DNA of 64,000 bases from a bacterium 1XD21-13 (GTDB lineage Bacteria; Bacillota; Clostridia; Lachnospirales; Lachnospiraceae). A program made the position numbers and the translations under genes. Of this stretch, positions 18,512 to 27,726 are shown piece after piece. Position 1 is the first letter of the stretch; each line of letters starts with the position of its first letter. The notes beneath the pieces were generated by a model that was given only the letters and a program-made list of their open reading frames with translations, was not told the origin of the DNA and did not search any database. Location of the stretch: contig QZDX01000019.1 in NCBI GenBank assembly GCA_009917555.1, forward strand, positions 1-64,000, given 5' to 3'.

Positions 18512-19336
18512 ATGGCAGATAATAAAGTATTGACCAAAAAAGACGTGCAGAAGGCCGCTTTGTTCTGGCATGCAACGTCTCACATGACATACAACTATCA
18601 GAGACTTCAGGCAGGCTCTATGACCGCTATGATGGGCCCCCTGTTTGAAAAGCTGTATCCCAACAACCCGGAAAAGATCAAAGAGGGCTGTGAGCGTCAG
18701 ATGCTTTACTTCAACACCGAGCCCCGCTGGGGAGCAATCATTCCTGGTATGACAGTGGCTCTGGAGGAGGCTTACGCCATGGATCCGGAGGGCGGCGTTG
18801 ACGGAAGCTTGATTACAGAGATCAAGACAGCGCTGATGGGACCGCTGGCCGGTATTGGTGACACCGTATGGGCCGGTTTGATGAAGCCGATCATCTTGAG
18901 TATTACGCTTGCATGGGCTATGCAGGGTTATGTGATGGGCGCATGGGCTTATTGGCTGATTACCTTTGGTCTGGACATGGGGATTACATACTACATGTTT
19001 ATGCGCGGCTATAAGCTGGGTACCGATTCTGTAGATCGCTTCCTGGAGGGAGGCTTTGTAAAGACAGTAACTACGGCCATTGGAATTGTAGGTATGTTCT
19101 GTTTGGGAGCCATGATTGTGAAGTATGTGGGAATCTCTGCGGTATTGCAGATTGAGATGACAACCACAACCTTGGACTTTGGTTCTATTATGAACAAGAT
19201 CATCCCCTCCTTCCTGCCCCTGGTATTTACTCTGCTTGCTTACTGGATGCAGGTGAAGGGTAAGAAGGTTACCACGGTACTGCTTGTACTGTTTGCGATT
19301 GGATTCATCGGCGGAGCTATCGGCTTCCTGGGATAA
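18512..19336 (+). CDS. PTS mannose/fructose/sorbose-family IID component
   Basis: A 274-residue subunit of the membrane complex. The amphipathic N-terminal half carries the family signature (HMTYNYQRLQAGSM, FFNTEP-like YFNTEPRWGAIIPG, LMGPLAGIGDTVW), and the C-terminal half has membrane helices. AAAGGAG precedes the ATG. A strong hairpin at 19352-19408 separates it from the IIA gene. Confidence 0.92.
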   Translation: MADNKVLTKKDVQKAALFWHATSHMTYNYQRLQAGSMTAMMGPLFEKLYPNNPEKIKEGCERQMLYFNTEPRWGAIIPGMTVALEEAYAMDPEGGVDGSLITEIKTALMGPLAGIGDTVWAGLMKPIILSITLAWAMQGYVMGAWAYWLITFGLDMGITYYMFMRGYKLGTDSVDRFLEGGFVKTVTTAIGIVGMFCLGAMIVKYVGISAVLQIEMTTTTLDFGSIMNKIIPSFLPLVFTLLAYWMQVKGKKVTTVLLVLFAIGFIGGAIGFLG

Positions 19337-19351
19337 GAGACGAAGACTGAG

Positions 19352-19408
19352 AAAATGGGCTGCCGCAGAGCTTTTGAAAGGTTTTTTGCGGCAGTCCGCT
19401 GCCATTTT
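19352..19408 (+). repeat. Strong hairpin between IID and IIA genes
   Basis: Outer arms AAAATGG / CCATTTT and inner arms CTGCCGCA / TGCGGCAG form a long stem in the 99-base gap inside the operon. It has no following T-run, so it more likely acts as an mRNA processing or stability element than as a terminator. Confidence 0.5.
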
Positions 19409-19435
19409 GGAGAAGTGTGAGAGGAGAGGAAAAGA

Positions 19436-19849
19436 ATGGTACGTATTATGATCGTAACTCATGGTCCGCTGGCACAGGCGTTCAAGGAGAGCGCAGCCAT
19501 GTTTTTTGGTTCGGCCGCTGACAATCTGGTGACCCTGGGCCTCTTTCCTACGGACAGTCCGGAAGGATTGAAGGATAAGATTGTGGAGAAGGTTAATGAG
19601 ATCGATAACGGGGAGGGCGTACTGGTATTTGTGGATATTTTTGCGGGATCACCATTTAATATGACGGCAATGGCCATAGATGAGCTGAAGGAAAACCACA
19701 AAATTCAGTGCTTTACCGGTGTAAATATGCCAGTTCTCATGGAGGCCCTGGGCAGCTGTGAGACCATGAGCTTAGAGGAGCTGCGTGAGGATGTGGCTTC
19801 CACAGCTCAGGAATCCATTGTGGATCTGAGAAAGTCTCTGGATATTTAG
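19436..19849 (+). CDS. PTS mannose/fructose-family IIA component
   Basis: A 137-residue cytoplasmic IIA that accepts phosphate from HPr. The active histidine is in MIVTHGPLAQAF near residue 9, and the core motif VFVDIFAGSPFNMTA follows near residue 63. GAGAGGAG precedes the ATG. It completes the PTS of this operon. LevR-like regulators usually sense such PTS proteins by phosphorylation, so it may also signal to the divergent regulator. Confidence 0.92.
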   Translation: MVRIMIVTHGPLAQAFKESAAMFFGSAADNLVTLGLFPTDSPEGLKDKIVEKVNEIDNGEGVLVFVDIFAGSPFNMTAMAIDELKENHKIQCFTGVNMPVLMEALGSCETMSLEELREDVASTAQESIVDLRKSLDI

Positions 19850-19865
19850 AGGAGGACGGGGAAGC

Positions 19866-20354
19866 ATGATTTTCGGCGGAAGTGTTGACTTTGTAGAGGA
19901 TACGAAAAAGCGCAGGCTGCTGTACTTGAGAAAGGAAAACAGCTATTATCTGGTGGAAAGAAAGCAGGAGAAATATGTGCTCTTTCTCAAAAATAACATC
20001 ATCAATGCCGTGTCCATCGGTGCTATGACGGGATATTTTTTGAAGCTGCCCTATGTGATTTGGGCTGTGATTGCACTGGTATTCTATATTTCCTACCTGA
20101 TTTTATTTAATACCAAAATTTTTCCCGGCTTTGAAAAGCTTCGGGAGAAGAAGATTAAGGTGGTTCCGCCCTCAGAGACCAAGGGCAGGATGCTCATGTT
20201 CGCTCTGGGATTTCTTGCCGTAGGCATAGGTCTTCTGCTTTGTATTCCGCTGAATCAGGTGGACGGAAGCATTGACAGCAGTGTGGTGATTGTGTGCGGC
20301 GCGTTCTCCATAATCATGGGACTTCGTTATTTGATTGCTTATCAGAAAAGCTAG
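19866..20354 (+). CDS. Uncharacterised small membrane protein of the PTS operon
   Basis: A 162-residue protein I do not recognise. A basic N-terminal stretch (KKRRLLYLRKENSYYLVERKQEK) precedes two pairs of hydrophobic segments near 45-80 and 105-158, so it is probably a four-helix inner-membrane protein with a cytoplasmic N-terminus. GAGGAGG precedes the ATG, and it sits 16 bases after IIA, inside the operon. It could be an accessory PTS membrane factor comparable in position to ManO- or DUF956-type proteins, but no homology is claimed. Confidence 0.7.
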   Translation: MIFGGSVDFVEDTKKRRLLYLRKENSYYLVERKQEKYVLFLKNNIINAVSIGAMTGYFLKLPYVIWAVIALVFYISYLILFNTKIFPGFEKLREKKIKVVPPSETKGRMLMFALGFLAVGIGLLLCIPLNQVDGSIDSSVVIVCGAFSIIMGLRYLIAYQKS

Positions 20355-20383
20355 TAATGTGAAAACGGCAAGGAGGAAGCAAT

Positions 20384-21424
20384 ATGGAAAAAGCAAGAGC
20401 GCTGATTATACCGGCACAAAACCAGCTGGAATTCGTAGAGCTTAATAAGCCGGAGGTTCGGGACTATGAGGTGCTTTTGAAGGTGAAGGCCTGCTCCTTA
20501 TGTACGCTGGATCGAAGGGTATTCCTTGGAACAAGGGCAAGACAGTTTCCCTTTCTGGGAGGACATGAGGTGTCCGGAATTGTGGAGGCGTGCGGCCATG
20601 GTGTGGTAGGAGTGGAAAAGGGGGACTCGGTGATTCTTACCTCCGCCTACTGCAATCAGTGTGAGATGGAGCGGACCGGCCGGGGGACCCAGTGCATCAA
20701 TAAGGCAAAGGAGCCCCAGCGGGTCGAATTCAATGGCTTTATTCAGGGAGGCGGGCTGTGTGAGTATTTGAGCGTTCCCGCCTGGCAGGTCATCAAGCTT
20801 GACCCATCCGTGGATTTGGATCATGCTGCCCTCACAGAGCCCTTGGCCTGCTGTATTCACAGCATCAACAAAGGGCGGATTCGCCTGGGTGATACGGTAG
20901 TTGTGATTGGCATGGGCATTATGGGATACTTTCATATGAAGCTGGCCCTGCTGCGGGGAGCCCGCGTGATTGTCAGTGAGGTGGATGCCGCCAGGAGGCA
21001 GAAGGCCTTGGACGGCGGCGCCCATGTGGTGCTGGACCCCTCCCGACAGGAGCTCAGTGAAGAGGTGCGAAGGCTTACGTCGGGACTGGGAGCGGATGTG
21101 GTAGTGAATACCATTCCGAGTGCTGCCGTGTGGAACAGTGCCATACAAACCCTGGCGCCTTACGGAAGGCTGATTGCCTACTCGTCTCAGGACAGTAAGA
21201 CACCGATTGGTGTGGACTTTGGCATGATGCACAGCCGGGAGATTGAATTTATCGGCACATTGAATCCGACAATTGAGGATAATGACATGGCGGTGAAGCT
21301 GATCACCTATGGTCTGATTTCCATGGAGGAGGTTATTGACGGGCGCTTTTCCTTTGAACAGGGAAGAGAGGCTTTTACCGCGGCCATGAAGCCGGGGGCC
21401 TATCGGGTGATTATCAAATATTGA
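20384..21424 (+). CDS. Zinc-type MDR alcohol/polyol dehydrogenase
   Basis: A 346-residue medium-chain dehydrogenase/reductase, oxidising a polyol or alcohol with NAD(P). The Rossmann motif is VVIGMGIMGYFHMK near residue 170, and GGHEVSG supplies the substrate-zinc His-Glu. The structural-zinc loop is incomplete, with CNQCE and only scattered further cysteines instead of the four-cysteine pattern. AAGGAGG precedes the ATG. It is followed by the class II aldolase and probably feeds it a ketose phosphate. Confidence 0.85.
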   Translation: MEKARALIIPAQNQLEFVELNKPEVRDYEVLLKVKACSLCTLDRRVFLGTRARQFPFLGGHEVSGIVEACGHGVVGVEKGDSVILTSAYCNQCEMERTGRGTQCINKAKEPQRVEFNGFIQGGGLCEYLSVPAWQVIKLDPSVDLDHAALTEPLACCIHSINKGRIRLGDTVVVIGMGIMGYFHMKLALLRGARVIVSEVDAARRQKALDGGAHVVLDPSRQELSEEVRRLTSGLGADVVVNTIPSAAVWNSAIQTLAPYGRLIAYSSQDSKTPIGVDFGMMHSREIEFIGTLNPTIEDNDMAVKLITYGLISMEEVIDGRFSFEQGREAFTAAMKPGAYRVIIKY

Positions 21425-21437
21425 GGAGGAAAGCCAG

Positions 21438-22265
21438 ATGCTGGTGACATTAAAGGAGATACTGACAAAAGCAAAGGCAGAAGGCTATGCGGTGCCAGCC
21501 ACCAATGTGGACCATGATCACAATGCCCGGGCAGCTATTGAGGCGGCGGAGGAGATGAACTCTCCGCTGATTCTGAATATGGTTCCCACGGCGAATCCGG
21601 ATATGGAATTCTTCGGGCCGGTGGCGGCAGAAATGGCAAGGCGATCCGGCACGATTATATGTCTTAATCTGGATCATGGAAAAACCTTTGAACAGTGTAT
21701 GCTGGGCATACGCTCCGGCTTTACCAATATTATGATTGACCGTTCCACCCTGCCTTTGGAGGAAAATATAAAGCAGGTGAAGGAAATGGTAAGCATTTGC
21801 CACGGGCTTGGCCTGACCGTAGAGGGAGAGCTGGGACACGTAGGAATGGGTGACAATTATGCGGTGGACGGCAGCCAGGCTCTGACGGACGTGGAGGAGG
21901 CCAAAGCCTTTGTGGAGCAGACAGGGGTAGACGCCCTGGCAGTAGCCATCGGAACAGCCCATGGAGCTTATAAAGGAACGCCGCATATTCGCTTTGAGCT
22001 TCTACATCAGCTGCGAGATGCTCTGCCGGTTCCGCTGGTGCTTCACGGAGGAAGCGGAAGCGGGGATGAGAATCTGGCCAGATGCGCCAGGGAGGGCATT
22101 AATAAGCTGAACCTGTCCAATGATCTGAAGCGGGCGGCTATCGACAATCTGTTAAGCCAGGATTTAAGCGGCAATGGAGCCTACCGGTTGTATCCGCTGC
22201 TGGCTGAGGGCTTTAAAAACAAGGTGAAGCATTACATTGGCATCTGCGGCTGTGCGGGAAAATGA
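21438..22265 (+). CDS. Class II ketose-bisphosphate aldolase family protein
   Basis: A 275-residue zinc-dependent aldolase of the fructose/tagatose-bisphosphate type. The zinc and catalytic residues appear in CLNLDHGK near residue 80, GELGHVG near residue 135, AIGTAHGAYKG near residue 180 and LHGGSGSG near residue 208. It is slightly shorter than typical Fba. The stop overlaps the start of the next HAD gene by four bases. It would cleave a ketose 1-phosphate or bisphosphate into two trioses. Confidence 0.88.
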   Translation: MLVTLKEILTKAKAEGYAVPATNVDHDHNARAAIEAAEEMNSPLILNMVPTANPDMEFFGPVAAEMARRSGTIICLNLDHGKTFEQCMLGIRSGFTNIMIDRSTLPLEENIKQVKEMVSICHGLGLTVEGELGHVGMGDNYAVDGSQALTDVEEAKAFVEQTGVDALAVAIGTAHGAYKGTPHIRFELLHQLRDALPVPLVLHGGSGSGDENLARCAREGINKLNLSNDLKRAAIDNLLSQDLSGNGAYRLYPLLAEGFKNKVKHYIGICGCAGK

Positions 22266-23086
22266 TGATGAAAAAATTGAAATATATCATCTGTGATTTG
22301 GATGGAACCCTTTTGAATGATGAGCGAAGAATTTCTCCCAGGCAGGCGGAGTATCTCTGTGATCTATACAAAAGAAAAGACATTCGCTTTGGCTTTGCCT
22401 CCGGGAGGGCTCTTACCTCGCTGATACCCATTGCAAAGGATGCGGGAATTCTGAAAATCTGTGATGTGATGGTGGCAAACAACGGGGTGGATATCTATGA
22501 CGTTAAGAACAAAAGGAAGACAGAGACCCTGATGGTATCGGTGGAGGATATCCGCACTATTCTGGAGCTTATGAAGCAATATGAATGGATCAACGTGACC
22601 TTCCACAATCCCAATGGGCTTTATGGCCTTTATGAGACACCGCGGACTCGGCAGATTGTAGAGATTAATCATTTTGACAGCTTTCACTCGCCCTTTACTG
22701 AGCCCTTTGTACCGACTCCCAGAGTGACCTTGATCTTTGACCCGGAACGCATTGACGAGGTGCGAAGGGTGGTTGCGGGATTAGAGTTACCGCCCTCCAT
22801 TCAGGGTGTTCAATCGGATAAGGACATTTATGATCTGGCCAGAATCGGAGTGTCCAAGGCAAAAGGCCTGGAAATCTATGTGTCCTCACAGGGGGATACC
22901 ATGGAGCAGGTGCTTGTTTTTGGCGATGGGGAAAATGATTTGGAGATGATGCAGGCCGCAGGCGTGTCCGTATCAATGAAAAACGGCGCGGAGGAGGTCC
23001 GGAAAAAGGCTGGCTATGTGACGGAAAAGACCAACAATGAGGATGGTATTATGCATTTTCTTAAGACTGTGGAGGATTGGTTTTAA
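22262..23086 (+). CDS. HAD-superfamily hydrolase, Cof type (second)
   Basis: A 274-residue phosphatase with motif I CDLDGTLLND, motif II FASGRALTS and motif IV GDGENDLEMM near residue 222. The overlap with the aldolase stop and with the next ATG points to translational coupling. It may dephosphorylate dead-end sugar phosphates of this pathway; the exact substrate is unknown. Confidence 0.88.
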   Translation: MMMKKLKYIICDLDGTLLNDERRISPRQAEYLCDLYKRKDIRFGFASGRALTSLIPIAKDAGILKICDVMVANNGVDIYDVKNKRKTETLMVSVEDIRTILELMKQYEWINVTFHNPNGLYGLYETPRTRQIVEINHFDSFHSPFTEPFVPTPRVTLIFDPERIDEVRRVVAGLELPPSIQGVQSDKDIYDLARIGVSKAKGLEIYVSSQGDTMEQVLVFGDGENDLEMMQAAGVSVSMKNGAEEVRKKAGYVTEKTNNEDGIMHFLKTVEDWF

Positions 23087-24243
23087 TGGAAAATTTCACC
23101 TATGATATTCCCACACGAATCCATTTTGGGCGGGGGCAGCTGGCCTGGCTGAAGCAGGAGCTTCCGGCGTATGGGAAGAGAGTTCTCCTGACCTATGGAG
23201 GCGGGAGCATCAAGAAAAATGGAATTTATGAGGAAATACGGCGGATTGGAGGAGAGGCAGGGCTGGAGCTCTTTGAGCTCTCCGGTGTAGAAGCCAATCC
23301 CACCATCCGCACGGTACGAAGGGGGATTGCCCTGTGCCGGGAGCAGGAGATAGATGTAATTCTGGCTGTGGGAGGGGGAAGCGTGATCGACTGCTCCAAG
23401 GCAGTTGCGGCAGGCCGTTATTATGAAGGAGACCCCTGGGAGCTGGTGCTTCATTGGGATAGAATCACGAAGGCCCTTCCCATACTCACGGTGCTTACAA
23501 TTGCGGCTACGGGAAGTGAGATGGATAACATTGCCGTGATCTCCAATGAGGAAACCAGGGATAAGATGGCTATGAAGCATCCGATTCTAAGGCCAAAGGT
23601 GAGCATACTGGACCCAACCTACACCTTTACGGTGAGCCCTTATCAGAGCGCGTCCGGAGTGGCGGATATTCTGTCTCATGCTATGGAGTCCTATTTTGCA
23701 CGGGAGGAGGCCAGACTCCAGGACTATTTTGCAGAGAGCATTATGAAGGTCTGCGTGGAGTATGGCCCCAGGATTCTGGAGCAGCCGGATGACTATGAGG
23801 CAAGGGCCAACCTGATGTGGGCCAGCAGCTGGGCCATCAACGATATGCTGAAGCTGGGCCATGCCCTTCCCTGGAGCGTACATGCCATAGAGCATCAGCT
23901 GAGCGCAGTTTATGATATTACCCATGGGGTAGGCCTGGCAATTGTGACACCTCATTGGATGGAGTACGCGCTAAAAGAAGAGACCGTGGATAAATTTTAT
24001 GAGCTGGCAGTGAATGTCTGGAGGGTGCCGGAAAGCGGCGATCGGTTTGCGGTGGCAAGAGCGGGAATCCAGGCACTCAGAGACTTTTACCAAAGGCTTG
24101 GAATTTCCTCTCATCTGTCAGAGCTTGGAATTGACGAAACACATTTTGAGGAAATGGCGAAGAAGGCGGCCAGACAGGCCGGGGGCTCCTATCAGCCTAT
24201 GACCAAGGACGATATTGTCCGGATCTATCAAAACAGTTTATAA
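23086..24243 (+). CDS. Iron-containing alcohol dehydrogenase
   Basis: A 385-residue group III alcohol dehydrogenase, close to the BdhA/YqhD type, reducing an aldehyde with NAD(P)H. GGGS nucleotide motifs occur (YGGGSIKKNG, VGGGSVIDCSKA). Iron ligands are expected in DILSHAMESY near residue 200 and WSVHAIEHQLS / THGVGLA near 265-285. The ATG at 23086 shares its first base with the previous stop, and GGAGG lies eleven bases upstream. In this operon it could remove an aldehyde made by one of the aldolases. Confidence 0.88.
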   Translation: MENFTYDIPTRIHFGRGQLAWLKQELPAYGKRVLLTYGGGSIKKNGIYEEIRRIGGEAGLELFELSGVEANPTIRTVRRGIALCREQEIDVILAVGGGSVIDCSKAVAAGRYYEGDPWELVLHWDRITKALPILTVLTIAATGSEMDNIAVISNEETRDKMAMKHPILRPKVSILDPTYTFTVSPYQSASGVADILSHAMESYFAREEARLQDYFAESIMKVCVEYGPRILEQPDDYEARANLMWASSWAINDMLKLGHALPWSVHAIEHQLSAVYDITHGVGLAIVTPHWMEYALKEETVDKFYELAVNVWRVPESGDRFAVARAGIQALRDFYQRLGISSHLSELGIDETHFEEMAKKAARQAGGSYQPMTKDDIVRIYQNSL

Positions 24244-24263
24244 AAAAACAGGAGGATATGAAA

Positions 24264-24899
24264 ATGAACAAAGCGGAAACAGTATGTAGAATGAAGGAAA
24301 CCGGAATCATGGCAGTGGTTCGTGTGGAGACCATCGAGCGAGGCTTGGAGATCGCTCAGGGCTGTGTGGACGGCGGTGTGGATGTGATGGAGATTAGCTA
24401 CACCAATTCCAATGCCGGAGAGGTGATTAAGGCCATCAAAGAAAAATTCGGAGATTGCATCTGTGTAGGTGCAGGCACGGTTTTGGACCCCACCACTGCC
24501 CGCCTGGCAATTATGAACGGCGCGGAGTTCTTTGTGGCTCCCAATTTTGACAAGGATGTACAGATTATGGCCAATCTGTATCAGATCCCCTATGGCCCTG
24601 GCTGCTCCACCTATACGGAGATGCTGGAGGCTTTAAAGGCAGGCGCATCCTATATTAAGGCATTCCCCATTTCCAACTATTATGGTCCGGATCTGGCAAA
24701 GGTATTCAAGGTGCCCTGTCCCCAGATTCCCATTCTGGCAAGTGGCGGCGTCAATGCAGGCAATGTGGCGGACTGGGTGAAGAATGGCGCGGATGTACTG
24801 GGTGTAGGCGGCCTTCTGACAAAGGGAAGTGCTGAGGACATTGCAAAAAATGCCAGGATGCTTCGGGAAGCATTGCTGGATGCGAGAAAGGGAGCGTAG
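24264..24899 (+). CDS. KDPG/KHG aldolase-family protein (second copy)
   Basis: A 211-residue Eda-family aldolase with GIMAVVRVETIERG at the N-terminus and Schiff-base lysine in SYIKAFPISNYYG near residue 130. The core VGAGTVLDPTTAR and ASGGVNAGNVADWVKNGADV match the family well. Two in-frame ATGs exist; 24264 is preferred because GGAGG then lies eight bases away, against two for 24258. It is directly followed by a hydroxyacid dehydrogenase, repeating the dehydrogenase-aldolase pairing at 15523-17178. Confidence 0.88.
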   Translation: MNKAETVCRMKETGIMAVVRVETIERGLEIAQGCVDGGVDVMEISYTNSNAGEVIKAIKEKFGDCICVGAGTVLDPTTARLAIMNGAEFFVAPNFDKDVQIMANLYQIPYGPGCSTYTEMLEALKAGASYIKAFPISNYYGPDLAKVFKVPCPQIPILASGGVNAGNVADWVKNGADVLGVGGLLTKGSAEDIAKNARMLREALLDARKGA

Positions 24900-24902
24900 G
24901 CT

Positions 24903-25850
24903 ATGAAAAAGATTTTAGTAACCCCAAGAGGGTATGCGAAATACGGCTCAGAGGCCAGAAAGCGTCTGGAGGCTCTTGGCTATACCATGGATATCAATGA
25001 TACGGGAAAGCCGGTACCAAGAGAGGTATTTGTAGAAAAGGCAAAGGAAGCAACGGGAATTATCGTAGGTGTGGATGAGCTTGACGAGGAGCTTTTAAGG
25101 GAATGTAAGAACCTCAAGGCCATTGTTAAATTTGGCGTGGGTGTGGACAACATTCATCTGCCTACCTGCGAGGAAATGGGAATCAAGGTGGGACGCTGCC
25201 TGGGAACCAATTCCAATGCGGTGGCAGAGCTGACCATCGGTATGATGTTTGCATGCGCGAGACATCTGGTGAGCACTGCCATGGAGGTGAAGAATGGCGG
25301 CTGGAACAAGCCTACGGGCTTTGAGCTTACCGGAAAGAGTGTGGGTATCATTGGCTTTGGAAACATTGGAAAAAATGTTGCTAGAATGGCCCACGGCATC
25401 GGTATGAAGGTGTATGCCTACGATGTGTTTGATATTCCGACAGAGGTGCTGGAAAAATATGAGGCAGAGAAGCGCAGTGTGGAGGAGATTCTTACGGACT
25501 GTGATTTCATCACCGTTCATGTGCCCCTGACAGATGAGACGCGGGATATGATAAGTGATGAGGAATTCAAGAAGATGAAATCCACAGCCGTGCTGATCAA
25601 TGCGGCTCGGGGCGGAATCGTAAATGAATTTGCGCTATACAATGCATTGAAGGAAAAAGAGATCTATGCCTGTGCGTCGGATGTATATACCAGCGAGCCT
25701 CCGGCTGCTTCCGGAGAGCCATGGGTTGAGGATTTGTTGAAGCTTAATAACTTTATCCTGACCTCCCACATAGGCTCCCGCTCTCAGGAATCGGAGATTA
25801 ACACCGTAGAGACAGCTACAGATAATATGATCGCATTGCTGTCCCAGTAA
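24903..25850 (+). CDS. Phosphoglycerate-dehydrogenase-like D-hydroxyacid dehydrogenase
   Basis: A 315-residue NAD-dependent dehydrogenase of the SerA-like D-2-hydroxyacid family. Its Rossmann motif is VGIIGFGNIGKNVARMA near residue 145. The catalytic segment is LINAARGGIVNE and the histidine lies in TSHIGSRSQES. It has no C-terminal ACT domain, so it is unlikely to be the serine-pathway enzyme. Four bases separate it from the aldolase, suggesting it handles the 2-keto acid from that step. Confidence 0.87.
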   Translation: MKKILVTPRGYAKYGSEARKRLEALGYTMDINDTGKPVPREVFVEKAKEATGIIVGVDELDEELLRECKNLKAIVKFGVGVDNIHLPTCEEMGIKVGRCLGTNSNAVAELTIGMMFACARHLVSTAMEVKNGGWNKPTGFELTGKSVGIIGFGNIGKNVARMAHGIGMKVYAYDVFDIPTEVLEKYEAEKRSVEEILTDCDFITVHVPLTDETRDMISDEEFKKMKSTAVLINAARGGIVNEFALYNALKEKEIYACASDVYTSEPPAASGEPWVEDLLKLNNFILTSHIGSRSQESEINTVETATDNMIALLSQ

Positions 25851-25893
25851 GAACTATTAGAATTACACAGGGCCACTGTGGAATAGGAGCTGA

Positions 25894-25913
25894 GGCCCCA
25901 TTTCATAGGGGCC
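25894..25913 (+). repeat. Small GC hairpin in operon gap
   Basis: GGCCCC and GGGGCC form a 6-bp stem with an 8-base loop, 18 bases before the next start codon and close to its GGAGGG. It could modulate translation of the next gene. Confidence 0.35.
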
Positions 25914-25931
25914 CTCTTTGGAGGGAATACC

Positions 25932-26585
25932 ATGTCAGGAACAGGATACACGATTACCATGGCTGTGCTTACGGTGCTTCTGCTCTCCCTGTACCTTGTG
26001 AGAGCCGTGCTGGGAAGCTATTACCGAAACCGGTTGGTAGCCTGTGTGCAGAGATGTGATCTGGAGGCATATGAGGCAATTGCAGGAAAAAAGCTGACAG
26101 GGCTTCTCGTTCCGCCCTTTAACCTTCACTATATGCGGCTGAATCTGTATATGATGCTGGAAAAAGAGAAGGAGACTGAGCAGGAGTTTGACTTTCTTCT
26201 GGCTATGAGTACCGGGAAGACCATGCGCCGGGAGGTGGTGCGCAAGGCGTATTATTATTTTGTAAAACGCCGGGACGGGAAGCGCTGCAGGCCCCTGTGG
26301 GATGAGCTCCTGACCTTTGCCGAGGAGGGGGAAGCTAGGGAGTGTGATCTTCTCTATGAAATCTACATATTGAAAAAAAGCAGCCATATCAAAGAGCTTC
26401 AGGAGGGGATTGAGGATCTGCCCCTGACTGAGAGAGCGGTAAATGAATATTTGATTTCCCTCCAGTATGAGAACCAGGGAAAAATGGATCTGGCCAGAGA
26501 ATATGAGGAACTGTCACAGCTGCATCTTAGGGAGGCTGTGGAGGCTTCGGACTCTGCGCAGGAAGAGGAGGAAGAAGAGGAATGA
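25932..26585 (+). CDS. Membrane-anchored, helical protein of unknown function
   Basis: A 217-residue protein with one N-terminal hydrophobic helix (residues about 8-28), then a soluble, mostly helical body with repeat-like spacing that may be TPR-related, and an acidic tail ending in seven glutamates. No catalytic motif is seen. GGAGGG precedes the ATG, and the stop overlaps the next ATG in ATGA, so it is coupled to the Ldh2-like gene. Its position in a metabolic operon is unexpected; a scaffold or membrane-recruitment role is a guess. Confidence 0.6.
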   Translation: MSGTGYTITMAVLTVLLLSLYLVRAVLGSYYRNRLVACVQRCDLEAYEAIAGKKLTGLLVPPFNLHYMRLNLYMMLEKEKETEQEFDFLLAMSTGKTMRREVVRKAYYYFVKRRDGKRCRPLWDELLTFAEEGEARECDLLYEIYILKKSSHIKELQEGIEDLPLTERAVNEYLISLQYENQGKMDLAREYEELSQLHLREAVEASDSAQEEEEEEE

Positions 26586-27658
26586 CCTATAAGAAGCTGC
26601 CCTATGAGGGCTTAAAGGCATTCTGTACAGATGTATATTATGGCTATGGCTTTCCCCGACAGGAAAGTGAGGAAATTGCAGATGTGATTCTGTGCGCAGA
26701 CCTGTATGGATTTGAATCCCACGGGGTTCAGCGTCTGATACGTTATCACAAATCCATGCTGGAGGGGAATATTGATCCCAAAGCAGAACCGGAGATACTC
26801 TTTGAAACGCCGATTTCCGCAGTCATCGATGCAAAGCGGGGAGCTGGGCAGAAGATGGCCCTGTTTGCCATGCACACGGCCATAGAGAAGGCACAAAAGC
26901 AGGGAGCGGGCTTTGTCACAATGAGGAATGCTAATCACTACGGGATTGCATCCTATTATGCTATGATGGCAGCAAAAGAAAAGCTTATAGGACTCTCCTT
27001 TACCAACTCAGAGGCTATGATGGTGCCCACTTATGGTCGAAATGCCATGCTGGGCAGTAATCCCATTGCTGTAGCTATGCCGGCAAAGCCCTATGTCTTT
27101 TCTTTTGATGCGGCTACTACCGTAATCCCCAGAGGAAAGCTTGAGGTCTATGAGAAGCAAGAGAAGCCCCTGCCTTATGGGTGGGCGGTAGACGTGGATG
27201 GCTTGGAGAGCTCAGATTCTACCCGGATTTTGCAGAACATTATCCACAAAGCGGGCGGTGGGATCTTGCCGGTAGGAGGAAGTGATCCCTTAAATGGTTC
27301 TCACAAGGGCTATGGCTATGGTATGATCTGCGAAATCTTTACTTCCATTTTGTCCGGGGGCCCCACCTCCAATCACTGGCGGCGGGGAGAGACATCCCAG
27401 GGATTTATTGCCATTGATTATGGAATGTTTGGTGATAAGAAAGAGATTGAGGAACGAATGTCCCAACTTTTGGAGGAGCTTCGCGAATCTGATAAAGCAG
27501 AAGGTCAGACTCGGATCTATACTCACGGAGAAAAGGAGCAGGAATCTGCAAAAGAGAAACAATTGTCAGGAATTCCGGTGAATGAAAAGACAGAAGGAGA
27601 GCTCCGTGAGATTGCTGCTTATTTAAAGTTGGATTATGAAAGCTATATAAGAAATTGA
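26582..27658 (+). CDS. Malate/lactate dehydrogenase (Ldh2/YiaK) family oxidoreductase
   Basis: A 358-residue NAD(P)-dependent oxidoreductase of the malate/L-sulfolactate/diketogulonate reductase family, not related to ordinary lactate dehydrogenase. Family blocks are LYGFESHGVQRL near residue 42, VTMRNANHYGIASYY with the catalytic His near residue 119, and LGSNPIAVAMPA. It would reduce a 2-keto acid or diketo sugar acid. The start overlaps the preceding stop. The C-terminus carries a charged extension of about 30 residues. Confidence 0.87.
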   Translation: MTYKKLPYEGLKAFCTDVYYGYGFPRQESEEIADVILCADLYGFESHGVQRLIRYHKSMLEGNIDPKAEPEILFETPISAVIDAKRGAGQKMALFAMHTAIEKAQKQGAGFVTMRNANHYGIASYYAMMAAKEKLIGLSFTNSEAMMVPTYGRNAMLGSNPIAVAMPAKPYVFSFDAATTVIPRGKLEVYEKQEKPLPYGWAVDVDGLESSDSTRILQNIIHKAGGGILPVGGSDPLNGSHKGYGYGMICEIFTSILSGGPTSNHWRRGETSQGFIAIDYGMFGDKKEIEERMSQLLEELRESDKAEGQTRIYTHGEKEQESAKEKQLSGIPVNEKTEGELREIAAYLKLDYESYIRN

Positions 27659-27726
27659 CTGGGTAATAGCTAGAAGCAAGTATCAGAACAAAGATATTAT
27701 GGGAAAAGGAGAAAGGAGAGGCAGCA

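Noticed and set aside
18404-19462. 352-residue minus-strand open frame
   Set aside because: It lies antisense to the IIC, IID and IIA genes, has histidine/serine-rich composition without domains, and has no ribosome binding site.
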